A stretch of DNA of 64,000 nt from Rhizobium sp. TH135 (GTDB lineage Bacteria > Pseudomonadota > Alphaproteobacteria > Rhizobiales > Rhizobiaceae): the NCBI RefSeq assembly GCF_002855515.1, contig NZ_PKRP01000002.1, forward strand, positions 620,001 through 684,000, given 5' to 3'. Below, piece by piece: positions 9,078 through 16,136 of this stretch (the first letter of the stretch is position 1; the number at the start of each line of letters is the position of its first letter). Under the pieces are notes generated by a model, which had not been told where the DNA came from, did no database searches, and saw nothing but the letters and a program-made list of their open reading frames with translations. The position numbers and the translations under genes were made by a program.

Positions 9078-9683
9078 TCAAAGCTTTGCGATGATCTTCC
9101 TGAGCTCGGCGTCTCGTGCGCCGAGCATCAGCACGTTCCGCAGCGCCTCTTTCGGATCCACGGTCTGGAACAGCAGGCCATTGTTGCGGAACGAACGGTC
9201 GATAGCCATCGACTTGGCCTCCGCCTCAGGCTTGATCGCCACGGCGAAATACATCCGTCCGTAATTCTGCTTGATCTGCTCGAAGAACACCTCTTGGCCG
9301 CCGAGTTCGGCAAAGAAATTGGCGATGTAGAAGGCCCATTTGACATCGGCATATTGCGCGAAATTCGTGCGCGCCGCCGTCACGTGACAGTAGCCCAGAT
9401 GCGGACTGTTGTTCAGCGTGCGGTGGAAGATGACCTTCGGAAACTTGATCGAGCGATGGAAGCCGTTGATCCGCTCATGGGTCGTTTCTGCCGCCCGCTC
9501 CAGCCGCCGACCTGTCCGTGCCGCCACTTCCTCATAGGAAAGATAGCGTCGCTCGTCCGGCAGCCAGTCCTCACGGCTACGCGAGATCCGACCGGTTCTG
9601 AGGAACTCGGTATGGACTGCCTTTGAGGATGGCGGCGTTTTCGTTTCCGCTTTGGGAGCCGCGTAGTATCTCAGTTTCTGCAT
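9078..9683 (-). CDS. Conserved hypothetical protein, rhizobial type
   Basis: I do not confidently recognise this 201-residue protein; it resembles small DUF proteins restricted to Rhizobiaceae. It has no signal peptide or transmembrane segment. It is basic at the N-terminus, with a middle segment of alternating aromatic and charged residues (IFHRTLNNSPHLGYCHV; WAFYIANFFAELGGQEVFF) that suggests a compact mixed fold. It is convergent with the degenerate GGDEF gene with only 16 bp between stops. Base composition resembles its neighbours, so recent transfer is not indicated. Confidence 0.65.
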   Translation of the reverse strand: MQKLRYYAAPKAETKTPPSSKAVHTEFLRTGRISRSREDWLPDERRYLSYEEVAARTGRRLERAAETTHERINGFHRSIKFPKVIFHRTLNNSPHLGYCHVTAARTNFAQYADVKWAFYIANFFAELGGQEVFFEQIKQNYGRMYFAVAIKPEAEAKSMAIDRSFRNNGLLFQTVDPKEALRNVLMLGARDAELRKIIAKL

Positions 9684-9998
9684 CTTGACGCTCTGACGTA
9701 CCCGGACTGATTGCTTGAGCTTAGCGCAGCATGGTTAATCATGATTTGATGGTATTCTACATGAGCGAGGTTTCGCGAGGCTTGCCGCAGTGCAAATCTT
9801 GAAACTCACCCCCTGATCGCGCGTTTGCGCCATCCCGTCTCCCGACATTTCCTAGCTTCTACTCTACGCCACGGAAATTACAGGAGAATTCGTCTCCTCG
9901 TGTTTTCGCGGGCATTCTGTCGTCATGTCGCAAACGATTTCGGGCGTGTCGTTCCGCAATGCAGCGCCGCTCTACGCCCTGTGATTAGATGATTGTGA
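9684..9998. other. Gene-free stretch before the cobalamin riboswitch
   Basis: No convincing ORF is present. It should hold the promoter of the leftward 9078-9683 gene and the promoter for the riboswitch transcript. One small hairpin, AGGAGA-ATTCG-TCTCCT at 9882-9898, is followed by CGTGTTTT; it is too short to call a terminator with confidence. Confidence 0.5.
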
Positions 9999-10180
9999 GC
10001 TCGAGGTGCTGCCCTGCTAGGGAGGGTGGGAAATCGGGAAGCCGGTCGAAATCCGGCGCTGCCCCCGCAACGGTGGTGGAGAATGCGTTTTGGCAAAAGG
10101 CCACTGGGGGCGACCCTGGGAAGGCGCCGACGCGGTCCGCGAATGGACCACTCCTGAGCCCGGAAACCAGCCTCGGCAGA
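9999..10180 (+). ncRNA. Cobalamin (adenosylcobalamin) riboswitch aptamer
   Basis: The conserved cobalamin-element blocks occur in order: GAGGTGCTGCC near 10003; CGGGAAGCCGGTCGAAATCC near 10035; the hallmark GCTGCCCCCGCAAC at 10058-10071; GGCCACTGGGGG near 10099; CTGGGAAGGC at 10116-10125; and GAGCCCGGAAACCAGCC at 10156-10172, closing the element. It is on the same strand as, and about 110 bp upstream of, the GbcA-like gene at 10291. A 13-nt segment inside it (10114-10126) is exactly complementary to downstream leader sequence, suggesting the expression platform described in the next entry. Confidence 0.92.
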
Positions 10181-10215
10181 TGGACATTTGAGGTTGCGGC
10201 GGGCGACCGGAGATA

Positions 10216-10260
10216 GCCATGCAAACCGCCTTCCCAGGGCGATGGCAGGCTGTGCTCTTT
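10216..10260 (+). terminator. Candidate riboswitch expression platform: terminator with competing antiterminator
   Basis: GCCAT (10216-10220) pairs with ATGGC (10242-10246), and CGCC (10227-10230) pairs with GGCG (10238-10241). The hairpin has a 6-nt bulge and is followed by a T-rich CTCTTTTCT tract. CGCCTTCCCAGGG (10227-10239) is also perfectly complementary to CCCTGGGAAGGCG in the aptamer (10114-10126). The two foldings exclude each other. Ligand-bound aptamer would free the terminator and switch the downstream genes off. This is inferred from complementarity alone. Confidence 0.6.
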
Positions 10261-10290
10261 TCTCCCCCGAGTTTTGAAAACGAGGACGAC

Positions 10291-11535
10291 ATGGACCTGC
10301 AGGCCAACGTGCTGCGCCAGCTGAAGAACCGCCGCGAAGGCTTCTCGCTCGAGCAGCCCTTCTACATCGATCAGGATTACTTCAAGCTCGACATGGAGAT
10401 GATCTGGTATCGCGACTGGCTGTTCATCGGCCATGACTGCGAGATCCCGCGCGCCGGCAATTATTTCACGGCCCAGATCGGCGATTACCCTGTCGTCATC
10501 GTGCGCGGCAAGGATCAGGCCATCCGCGCCTTCCACAACACCTGTCGCCATCGCGGCCACCGCGTCTGCACCAAGGACAAGGGTGCCGCTGCCAAGCTCG
10601 TCTGCCCCTATCACAACTGGACCTATGACCTCGACGGCTCGCTGGTCTTCGCCCGCCAGATGGGCGAGACTTTCGACAAGGCCGAGTTCGGCCTGAAGAC
10701 CGTCCATTGCGAAAGCGTCGGCGGCTATATCTTCGTCTGCCTCGCCAACGAAGCTCCAGATTTCGCCCCGATGCGCGCTTCCATCGAGCCGTATCTCGCG
10801 CCGCACCGCCTCTGGGAAGCCAAAGTCGCCCACAAGAACACGATCATCGAGAAGGGCAACTGGAAGCTCGTCTGGGAAAACAACCGCGAGTGCTACCACT
10901 GCGCCAGCAACCATCCCGAACTCTGCCGCACTTATCCGGAAGCTCCGACCGCAACCGGCGTTCAGGGTGCCGGCGATGACCCGTTCATCTCAGAGCACTG
11001 GGCGCGCTGCGAGGCCGCCGGCCTGCCGTCCGCCTTCAACATGGACCCGACAGGCCAGTTCCGCACCGCCCGTATGCCGCTGATTCAGGACGCCGAGAGC
11101 TACACCATGTCCGGCCAGCGCGCGGTGAAGAAGCCGCTCTCCGCCGACGTGCCGATCAGCCATATCGGCACCATGCTGCTCTTCCACTACCCGACGACCT
11201 GGAACCACATTCTCGGCGACCACGCGATTTCCTTCCGCGTCCTGCCGCTGTCGGCCGAAGAGACGGCCGTCACCACCACCTGGCTGGTGAACAAGGATGC
11301 GGTCGAAGGCGTCGATTACGACTTGGAAGAGCTGACCCATGTCTGGAACATGACCAATGATCAGGACCGCTCGATCGTCGAGGAAAACGCCTTCGGCATT
11401 CGCTCGCCGGCCTATGAGCCCGGTCCCTATTCCGTCGATCACGAAGGCGGCGTCATGCAGTTCGTCGAATGGTATTCCAACTTCATGACGGGCCGCCTTC
11501 AGGGCGACAAGGCTCGCCTCTCCGTGGTGGCCTGA
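10291..11535 (+). CDS. Rieske non-haem iron oxygenase, glycine betaine demethylase GbcA-like alpha subunit
   Basis: This 414-residue oxygenase has a Rieske [2Fe-2S] site formed by C85-R-H87 and C105-P-Y-H108. It also has a mononuclear iron site including H203 and H208 in NNRECYHCASNHPEL. Its overall form is that of GbcA, which N-demethylates glycine betaine to dimethylglycine and formaldehyde; related stachydrine or carnitine-type demethylases remain possible. The start is ATG 10291 behind CGAGGA; the in-frame ATG at 10219 lies inside the terminator hairpin and is unlikely to be used. It is paired with its reductase 2 bp downstream and preceded by a cobalamin riboswitch. Confidence 0.87.
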   Translation: MDLQANVLRQLKNRREGFSLEQPFYIDQDYFKLDMEMIWYRDWLFIGHDCEIPRAGNYFTAQIGDYPVVIVRGKDQAIRAFHNTCRHRGHRVCTKDKGAAAKLVCPYHNWTYDLDGSLVFARQMGETFDKAEFGLKTVHCESVGGYIFVCLANEAPDFAPMRASIEPYLAPHRLWEAKVAHKNTIIEKGNWKLVWENNRECYHCASNHPELCRTYPEAPTATGVQGAGDDPFISEHWARCEAAGLPSAFNMDPTGQFRTARMPLIQDAESYTMSGQRAVKKPLSADVPISHIGTMLLFHYPTTWNHILGDHAISFRVLPLSAEETAVTTTWLVNKDAVEGVDYDLEELTHVWNMTNDQDRSIVEENAFGIRSPAYEPGPYSVDHEGGVMQFVEWYSNFMTGRLQGDKARLSVVA

Positions 11536-11537
11536 TC

Positions 11538-12620
11538 ATGAACATCGCTGTCACCCAGTATCGCCATGTCGATGAGATGCGCCCCTGGTCCGACCGGGAG
11601 CATCTCCTGGAGTGTGTCGCCGTTACGCCGGAAGCCGCCGACGTGATGACCTTCACCTTCAAGCCGAACAAGCCGGGCCTCTGGTTCCGCTACATGCCGG
11701 GCCAGTTCGTCACGCTCGAGATCCCCGTCGGTCCCGAGCCGGTCATGCGCACCTATACGCTCTCCTCCAGCCCGTCGCGGCCCTACACGATCGCCGTGAC
11801 GGTCAAGGCTCAGAAGGACAGTATCGGCACCCGCTGGATGTTCGACAATCTGAAGCCCGGCATGGCGCTGAAGGCTTTCGGCCCGCTTGGCGATTTCTCC
11901 TATGCCAAATATCCGGGCAAGAAGTATCTGTTCATCTCCGCCGGTTCCGGCATCACGCCGATGATGTCCATGACCCGCGACCTGAGCGACCGGGCCCCCG
12001 ACAGCGACATCACCTTCCTCAACTGCGCCCGTTCGCCCGACGACATCATCTTCCGCTGGGAGCTTGAGGCCAAGGCGCGCGACATGCCGAACTTCCAGCT
12101 CGGCTTCATCATCGAGCAACTGGGTCGCGGCCAGCTCTGGTCGGGCCTGAAGGGTCGCATCGACAAGGCGAAGATCGCGCTTCTGGCACCCGACTTCCTC
12201 GAACGTACCGTCTTCTGCTGTGGCCCCGCGCCCTTCATGGCAACGGTCCGCGAAGCGCTCGAAGGTGCCGGCTTCGACATGAAGCAGTATCACGAGGAAG
12301 CCTTCCAGCCGGTCAAGCCGGAACTGCCGGAAGTCGTCATCTATGCCGATGGCGAGCAGCCGACCAAGGTCACCTTTGCGATGTCCGGCAAGGACGGTCT
12401 TTGCGCGCCAGGCCACACGGTCCTGCAGGCGGCCCGTGCGGCGGGCGTCCGCATCGGGGCAGCCTGTGAATCCGGTCTCTGCGGCACCTGCAAGGTGATG
12501 AAACTGTCAGGCGAGGTCGAGATGGACCACAATGGCGGCATTCTCGACGACGAGATCGACGAGGGCTACATCCTCGCCTGCTGTTCGCGGCCCAAGGGCG
12601 ATATCGAGATCGAAGTCTGA
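11538..12620 (+). CDS. Hybrid FAD / NAD(P)H / [2Fe-2S] oxidoreductase, GbcB-like reductase
   Basis: The protein passes electrons from NAD(P)H through FAD and a plant-type ferredoxin centre to the Rieske oxygenase encoded just upstream. In 360 residues: a FAD domain with RTYTLSSSPS; an NAD-binding domain with FISAGSGITPMMSM and FCCGPAPFM; and a C-terminal [2Fe-2S] domain with CESGLCGTC and a final C in ILACCS. ATG 11538 is 2 bp after the gbcA-like stop, so the pair is co-transcribed and shares the riboswitch. The partner relation is inferred from operon and family. Confidence 0.88.
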   Translation: MNIAVTQYRHVDEMRPWSDREHLLECVAVTPEAADVMTFTFKPNKPGLWFRYMPGQFVTLEIPVGPEPVMRTYTLSSSPSRPYTIAVTVKAQKDSIGTRWMFDNLKPGMALKAFGPLGDFSYAKYPGKKYLFISAGSGITPMMSMTRDLSDRAPDSDITFLNCARSPDDIIFRWELEAKARDMPNFQLGFIIEQLGRGQLWSGLKGRIDKAKIALLAPDFLERTVFCCGPAPFMATVREALEGAGFDMKQYHEEAFQPVKPELPEVVIYADGEQPTKVTFAMSGKDGLCAPGHTVLQAARAAGVRIGAACESGLCGTCKVMKLSGEVEMDHNGGILDDEIDEGYILACCSRPKGDIEIEV

Positions 12621-12650
12621 GCGGACGATCTCCGATCAATTGCGTGTGAA

Positions 12651-12683
12651 AAGAGGGCGGAACCGGAGCGGTTTCGACCTCTT
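12651..12683. terminator. Imperfect hairpin after the demethylase operon
   Basis: AAGAGGGCGGAACCG and CGGTTTCGACCTCTT form a 15-bp stem with two non-Watson-Crick positions and a 3-nt loop. No T-tract follows, so it is a weak terminator or an RNA-stabilising 3' structure. Confidence 0.4.
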
Positions 12684-12848
12684 CCTATTGCACGATGGCG
12701 CCAAGGCTCGCCTGCCACTTGCAGCGGCTTATCTGGCCGTTTAGCATCTTCTGGTGGAGGCTGCCCGACCGATATCGCGGTCCGGCCAGGCGTCGGCCAT
12801 GAGGGCCGGGGCGGGCGATGGGTGGCTCCGGGTCAAGGGGGATCACGC

Positions 12849-13268
12849 ATGAAGCTTGTTTCTGCTCTCGCCGCCGCATGCCTCGCCGTTGCCGGTGTCA
12901 TGGTGTCGGGTCCTGAGGCGCATGCCGGCGGTATCGAAGTCCGCATCTATGAAAGCCATACCAGCTATCGACACTATCAGCGCGTCACCGTCGTGTCGCG
13001 CCACCAGGGCTATCGCGCGCATGGCTACCGGCTGCATCGCCCGGGCTATGTCTATCACAACGGCCTCTGGATCTCGCCGCGCTCCATGCGGTCAGGGGTC
13101 ATTGTCGATCGCCCCATCCCGCGTCGCCATGTGGTGAATTACGCTGGCGGCATCAATCCGCGTCACCACAGCTGGTGCGCCGAACGCTATCGGTCCTACC
13201 ACTGGCGCAGCAACAGCTTCCAGCCCTATCACGGGCCCCGACAGCAGTGCCACTCGCCCTACTATTGA
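12849..13268 (+). CDS. BA14K family secreted protein
   Basis: This 139-residue protein has a clear Sec signal peptide (MKLVSALAAACLAVAGVMVS, cleavage near AHA/G). The mature part is rich in Tyr, His and Arg. The C-terminus NPRHHSWCAERYRSY...GPRQQC matches the BA14K domain, named for a Brucella immunoreactive lectin-like protein; the function in rhizobia is unknown. Start ATG 12849 follows AAGGGGGA. It is the first of two tandem paralogues, the second at 13474. Possible envelope role is inferred from the family only. Confidence 0.8.
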   Translation: MKLVSALAAACLAVAGVMVSGPEAHAGGIEVRIYESHTSYRHYQRVTVVSRHQGYRAHGYRLHRPGYVYHNGLWISPRSMRSGVIVDRPIPRRHVVNYAGGINPRHHSWCAERYRSYHWRSNSFQPYHGPRQQCHSPYY

Positions 13269-13307
13269 GGGCTAAAGGAACAAAATCTGGCTTGCTCCGT
13301 TGACGGT

Positions 13308-13325
13308 CACTTGCGCGCGCAAGTG
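13308..13325. repeat. Perfect 18-bp palindrome between the two BA14K genes
   Basis: CACTTGCGC followed directly by GCGCAAGTG is self-complementary with no spacer. It lies 40 bp after the first BA14K stop and 150 bp before the second start. It could be an operator for the second gene or a transcript-end hairpin; no T-tract follows. Confidence 0.5.
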
Positions 13326-13473
13326 GCCTGAAAGCCCTGGCGTGCGAAGCGCGAGTCATGAACGACATGTTAATTTTGAGTTCAGGCTGGCTCCAATAAA
13401 TTGGTTTTCACAGGTCGAGGGGCGGGTTTCATCCGCGCCGGACGACCCTGAGAAACATGCAGGGAGATACACC

Positions 13474-13965
13474 ATGAAGACTGCATTGAAGACGACCGCC
13501 GTGGCAGCACTCGCATCGATCCTTGCCATCACGGGTATGGTCCCGGCCCAGGCGCAGGTCATCCGCCCGGTGGCTCCGATAGCAGCGACCACTGATGCCA
13601 CCACCGTGCAGTATCGAGACCGCTATGAACGCCGGATCGACCGTCGCATTGATCGTCGTATCGATCGCCGCATCGACCGCTACGAGCGCGCTCGCTACTG
13701 GAACGGTCACCGCGGTTACCGCGATCGCCGCGCAGGCTACCGTTACCACAATGGCTATTGGTATCCGCTTGCAGCCTTCGCAGCCGGCGCCATCATCGGC
13801 GGTGCTATCGCCCAGCCGCGTCCGGCTCCGGTCGCGCCGCGCGCCGGTCTCAATCCGCGTCACTACAGCTGGTGTGAGGCTCGCTATCGTTCCTACGACA
13901 GCTACTCGAACACCTTCCAGCCGTATAACGGCCCCCGCCAGCAGTGCCTGTCGCCTTATTATTGA
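13474..13965 (+). CDS. BA14K family secreted protein with RIDR repeats
   Basis: The 163-residue paralogue of the preceding gene has a signal peptide ending near AQA/Q. It carries a run of RIDR tetrapeptides at about residues 55-70, a short hydrophobic stretch [14 protein letters not shown], and the BA14K C-terminus [15 protein letters not shown]...[11 protein letters not shown]. The hydrophobic stretch might anchor it in a membrane. Start ATG 13474 sits behind AGGGAGA; the open frame extends 58 codons upstream but without a ribosome site. The RIDR tract is also a short DNA tandem repeat and may vary in copy number between strains. Confidence 0.82.
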   Translation: MKTALKTTAVAALASILAITGMVPAQAQVIRPVAPIAATTDATTVQYRDRYERRIDRRIDRRIDRRIDRYERARYWNGHRGYRDRRAGYRYHNGYWYPLAAFAAGAIIGGAIAQPRPAPVAPRAGLNPRHYSWCEARYRSYDSYSNTFQPYNGPRQQCLSPYY

Positions 13966-14019
13966 TCGACCGCACGGACTGATCCGGCTTCCTCAAGAGG
14001 CCGGAAAGGGTTAACATCG

Positions 14020-14053
14020 AACCGCCCCGGCCCTGTGCCGCGGGCGGTTTTTT
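14020..14053 (+). terminator. Rho-independent terminator after the second BA14K gene
   Basis: AACCGCCC and GGGCGGTT form an 8-bp stem around a 14-nt GC-rich loop, followed by six T residues. Confidence 0.85.
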
Positions 14054-14154
14054 CGTAAGTCCGATCCGCCTGTTTCCTAACGGCAAAATCCCCGCGTTAA
14101 CCATTTGTTAACCAAATCGGCGCTACTCCTTTCATCAACGATTTGTTTACGTAG

Positions 14155-14925
14155 ATGACCAAAGTGCTAACCGAACCCCGCTCCATCCGCATCAAGGGCA
14201 GATCCTTCCTGGCCGTCGTTCTGACGCCGGATCCGCCGTTCGACGACTGGCTTGTCCGTCTCGACGATCTCGCGGCCCGTTCGGCCGGCTTCTTCCTCGG
14301 TCGCCCCGTCGTGCTGGACGTGTCCGAGATCGAGATCGACCGTCCGCAGTTGAAGGCGCTGATCGCCGAACTCGCAGCGCGCAATGTCTCGATCATGGGC
14401 ATCGAGGGCGGTCGCCCGTCGCTGGTCGAGCCGGGCATGCCGCCACAGTTGAAGGGCGGCAAGCCCGCCGCAGACTACGAGGTTCCGCGCGAAGAAGCGC
14501 CGGAGGCCTCGGCCGCCAAGCCCAAGGGCAAGGTGGAGAAGCAGCCGGCAGAGCAGGCGCCGCCGCAGGTGACGGTAGCGCAGAGCCCGGTTTCCGCCCC
14601 GTCGATGATCGTGCGCGAAACCATCCGCTCCGGTCAGTCGGTCATCTACACACAGGGTGACGTCACGGTCATCGGTTCGGTCCAGTCGGGCGCCGAAGTG
14701 ATTGCCGGTGGCTCCGTCCATATCTACGGCGCGCTGCGCGGCAGAGCACTCGCCGGATGCGTTGGCAATGCCGACGCAAGGATATTCTGTCGTAAGTTCG
14801 AATCCGAGCTGGTTGCAATCGACGGCGTCTACGCGATGACCGACGACATGGATCCAGAATTGAAAGGGCATCCAGTTCAGCTTTGGCTGGAGGGGGATGC
14901 AATCATGACAGAGAGAATGACGTGA
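14155..14925 (+). CDS. minC: Septum site-determining protein MinC
   Basis: MinC inhibits FtsZ polymerisation away from midcell and is recruited to the membrane by MinD. The 256-residue protein has an N-terminal FtsZ-binding domain (about 1-105, with RSIRIKGRSFLAVVL), a Pro/Ala/Lys-rich linker (about 106-150), and the C-terminal beta-helix domain. That domain has RSGQSVIYTQGDVTVIG and GGSVHIYGALRGRALAG, the latter being the MinD-binding face. It heads minCDE, with minD starting 29 bp after the stop. Length and order are normal. Confidence 0.95.
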   Translation: MTKVLTEPRSIRIKGRSFLAVVLTPDPPFDDWLVRLDDLAARSAGFFLGRPVVLDVSEIEIDRPQLKALIAELAARNVSIMGIEGGRPSLVEPGMPPQLKGGKPAADYEVPREEAPEASAAKPKGKVEKQPAEQAPPQVTVAQSPVSAPSMIVRETIRSGQSVIYTQGDVTVIGSVQSGAEVIAGGSVHIYGALRGRALAGCVGNADARIFCRKFESELVAIDGVYAMTDDMDPELKGHPVQLWLEGDAIMTERMT

Positions 14926-14954
14926 ACTTGAGCGGGGACAGACAGGAGAACCAT

Positions 14955-15770
14955 ATGGGCAAGGTGATAGTCGTGACATCCGGCAAGGGCGGGGTCGGCA
15001 AGACCACCTCGACGGCCGCTCTCGGTGCAGCGCTGGCACAGCGCAATGAAAAAGTTGTCGTCGTCGATTTCGACGTCGGTCTTCGTAATCTCGATCTGGT
15101 GATGGGCGCCGAGCGCCGCGTCGTCTACGATCTCGTCAACGTCATCCAGGGCGATGCCAAGCTGCCGCAGGCGCTGATCCGCGACAAGCGTTTGGAAACG
15201 CTCTTCCTGCTTCCTGCCTCGCAGACCCGCGACAAGGACAACCTGACCGCCGAAGGCGTGGAGCAGGTCATCAACGAGCTGAAGAAGTATTTCGACTGGA
15301 TCATTTGCGACAGCCCGGCCGGCATCGAACGCGGTGCGACGCTTGCGATGCGCCATGCAGATATGGCCGTCGTCGTCACCAATCCGGAAGTTTCCTCGGT
15401 CCGCGATTCGGACCGCATCATTGGTCTGCTTGATTCCAAGACGCTCAAGGCCGAGCGTGGCGAGCGCATGGAAAAGCATCTCCTGCTCACCCGCTACGAC
15501 GCCGTTCGCGCCCAGCGCGGCGACATGCTGAAGGTCGATGACGTGCTCGAGATCCTGTCGATCCCGCTGCTCGGCATCATTCCGGAAAGCATGGACGTGT
15601 TGCGCGCCTCCAACATCGGCGCTCCGGTGACGCTGGCTGATGCCCGCAGCGCGCCTGCACTCGCCTATTTCGACGCTGCCCGTCGTCTGGCCGGCGAGAC
15701 CGTTCCGATCACCATCCCTGGCGAGAAGCGTGGCCTCCTCGACAAGATCTTCGCGCGGAGGGCCGCATGA
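14955..15770 (+). CDS. minD: Septum site-determining ATPase MinD
   Basis: MinD is a ParA-type ATPase that cycles on and off the membrane, activating MinC and responding to MinE. In 271 residues there is the deviant Walker [17 protein letters not shown] near the N-terminus, [26 protein letters not shown], and a C-terminal amphipathic membrane-targeting helix ([10 protein letters not shown]). Start ATG 14955 is preceded by CAGGAGAA; the open frame extends upstream into minC's end but lacks conservation. The last bases overlap minE (ATGA). Confidence 0.96.
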   Translation: MGKVIVVTSGKGGVGKTTSTAALGAALAQRNEKVVVVDFDVGLRNLDLVMGAERRVVYDLVNVIQGDAKLPQALIRDKRLETLFLLPASQTRDKDNLTAEGVEQVINELKKYFDWIICDSPAGIERGATLAMRHADMAVVVTNPEVSSVRDSDRIIGLLDSKTLKAERGERMEKHLLLTRYDAVRAQRGDMLKVDDVLEILSIPLLGIIPESMDVLRASNIGAPVTLADARSAPALAYFDAARRLAGETVPITIPGEKRGLLDKIFARRAA

Positions 15771-16027
15771 GCATTTTCTCCCTGTTCCGCAAGCAGCGTT
15801 CCGCCCCGATGGCGCGCGAGCGACTGCAGGTCCTGCTCGCCCATGAACGGGCGTCACTGGAAAGCGATCTGGTGGCCATCCTGCGCGAGGAAATCCTCGC
15901 CGTGATCGCCAAGCATGTCGAATTCGATCGTGACAAGGTGCAGATCAAGATGGACCGCGACGAAGACGTCTCGATCCTCGAGATCGACGTCGAGATCCCG
16001 CGCAACGCGCAGCGCCTCGCCGCCTGA
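15767..16027 (+). CDS. minE: Cell division topological specificity factor MinE
   Basis: MinE stimulates MinD ATPase and sets the pole-to-pole pattern. The 86 residues show the N-terminal membrane/MinD-interacting segment ([27 protein letters not shown]) and the dimerising beta-alpha-beta topological domain with [21 protein letters not shown]. It overlaps minD by 4 bp, as usual for the operon. A strong terminator follows 16 bp later. Confidence 0.95.
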   Translation: MSIFSLFRKQRSAPMARERLQVLLAHERASLESDLVAILREEILAVIAKHVEFDRDKVQIKMDRDEDVSILEIDVEIPRNAQRLAA

Positions 16028-16043
16028 TCAGACCATTCTCTGC

Positions 16044-16091
16044 AATGACAAAGGCCGCCGCCGGTATCCTCGGTCGGCGGCCTTTGTCATT
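16044..16091. terminator. Strong bidirectional terminator between minE and phoX
   Basis: A perfect 17-bp stem runs AATGACAAAGGCCGCCG (16044-16060) with CGGCGGCCTTTGTCATT (16075-16091) around a 14-nt loop. It lies between convergent genes. The arms themselves contain AAAGG/CCTTT rather than a free T-tract. Confidence 0.75.
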
Positions 16092-16136
16092 GGGTGACGA
16101 GGGCAGGGCGGTCGTGCCGCCCTGCCTTTCGCGACG

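Noticed and set aside
9882-9898. Small hairpin AGGAGA-ATTCG-TCTCCT as a terminator
   Set aside because: The stem is only six base pairs and the T-tract is interrupted; it is too weak to call.
13621-13685. Short direct repeats read as a CRISPR-like or satellite array
   Set aside because: They are in frame and encode the RIDR repeats of a BA14K protein; there are no spacers or cas genes.
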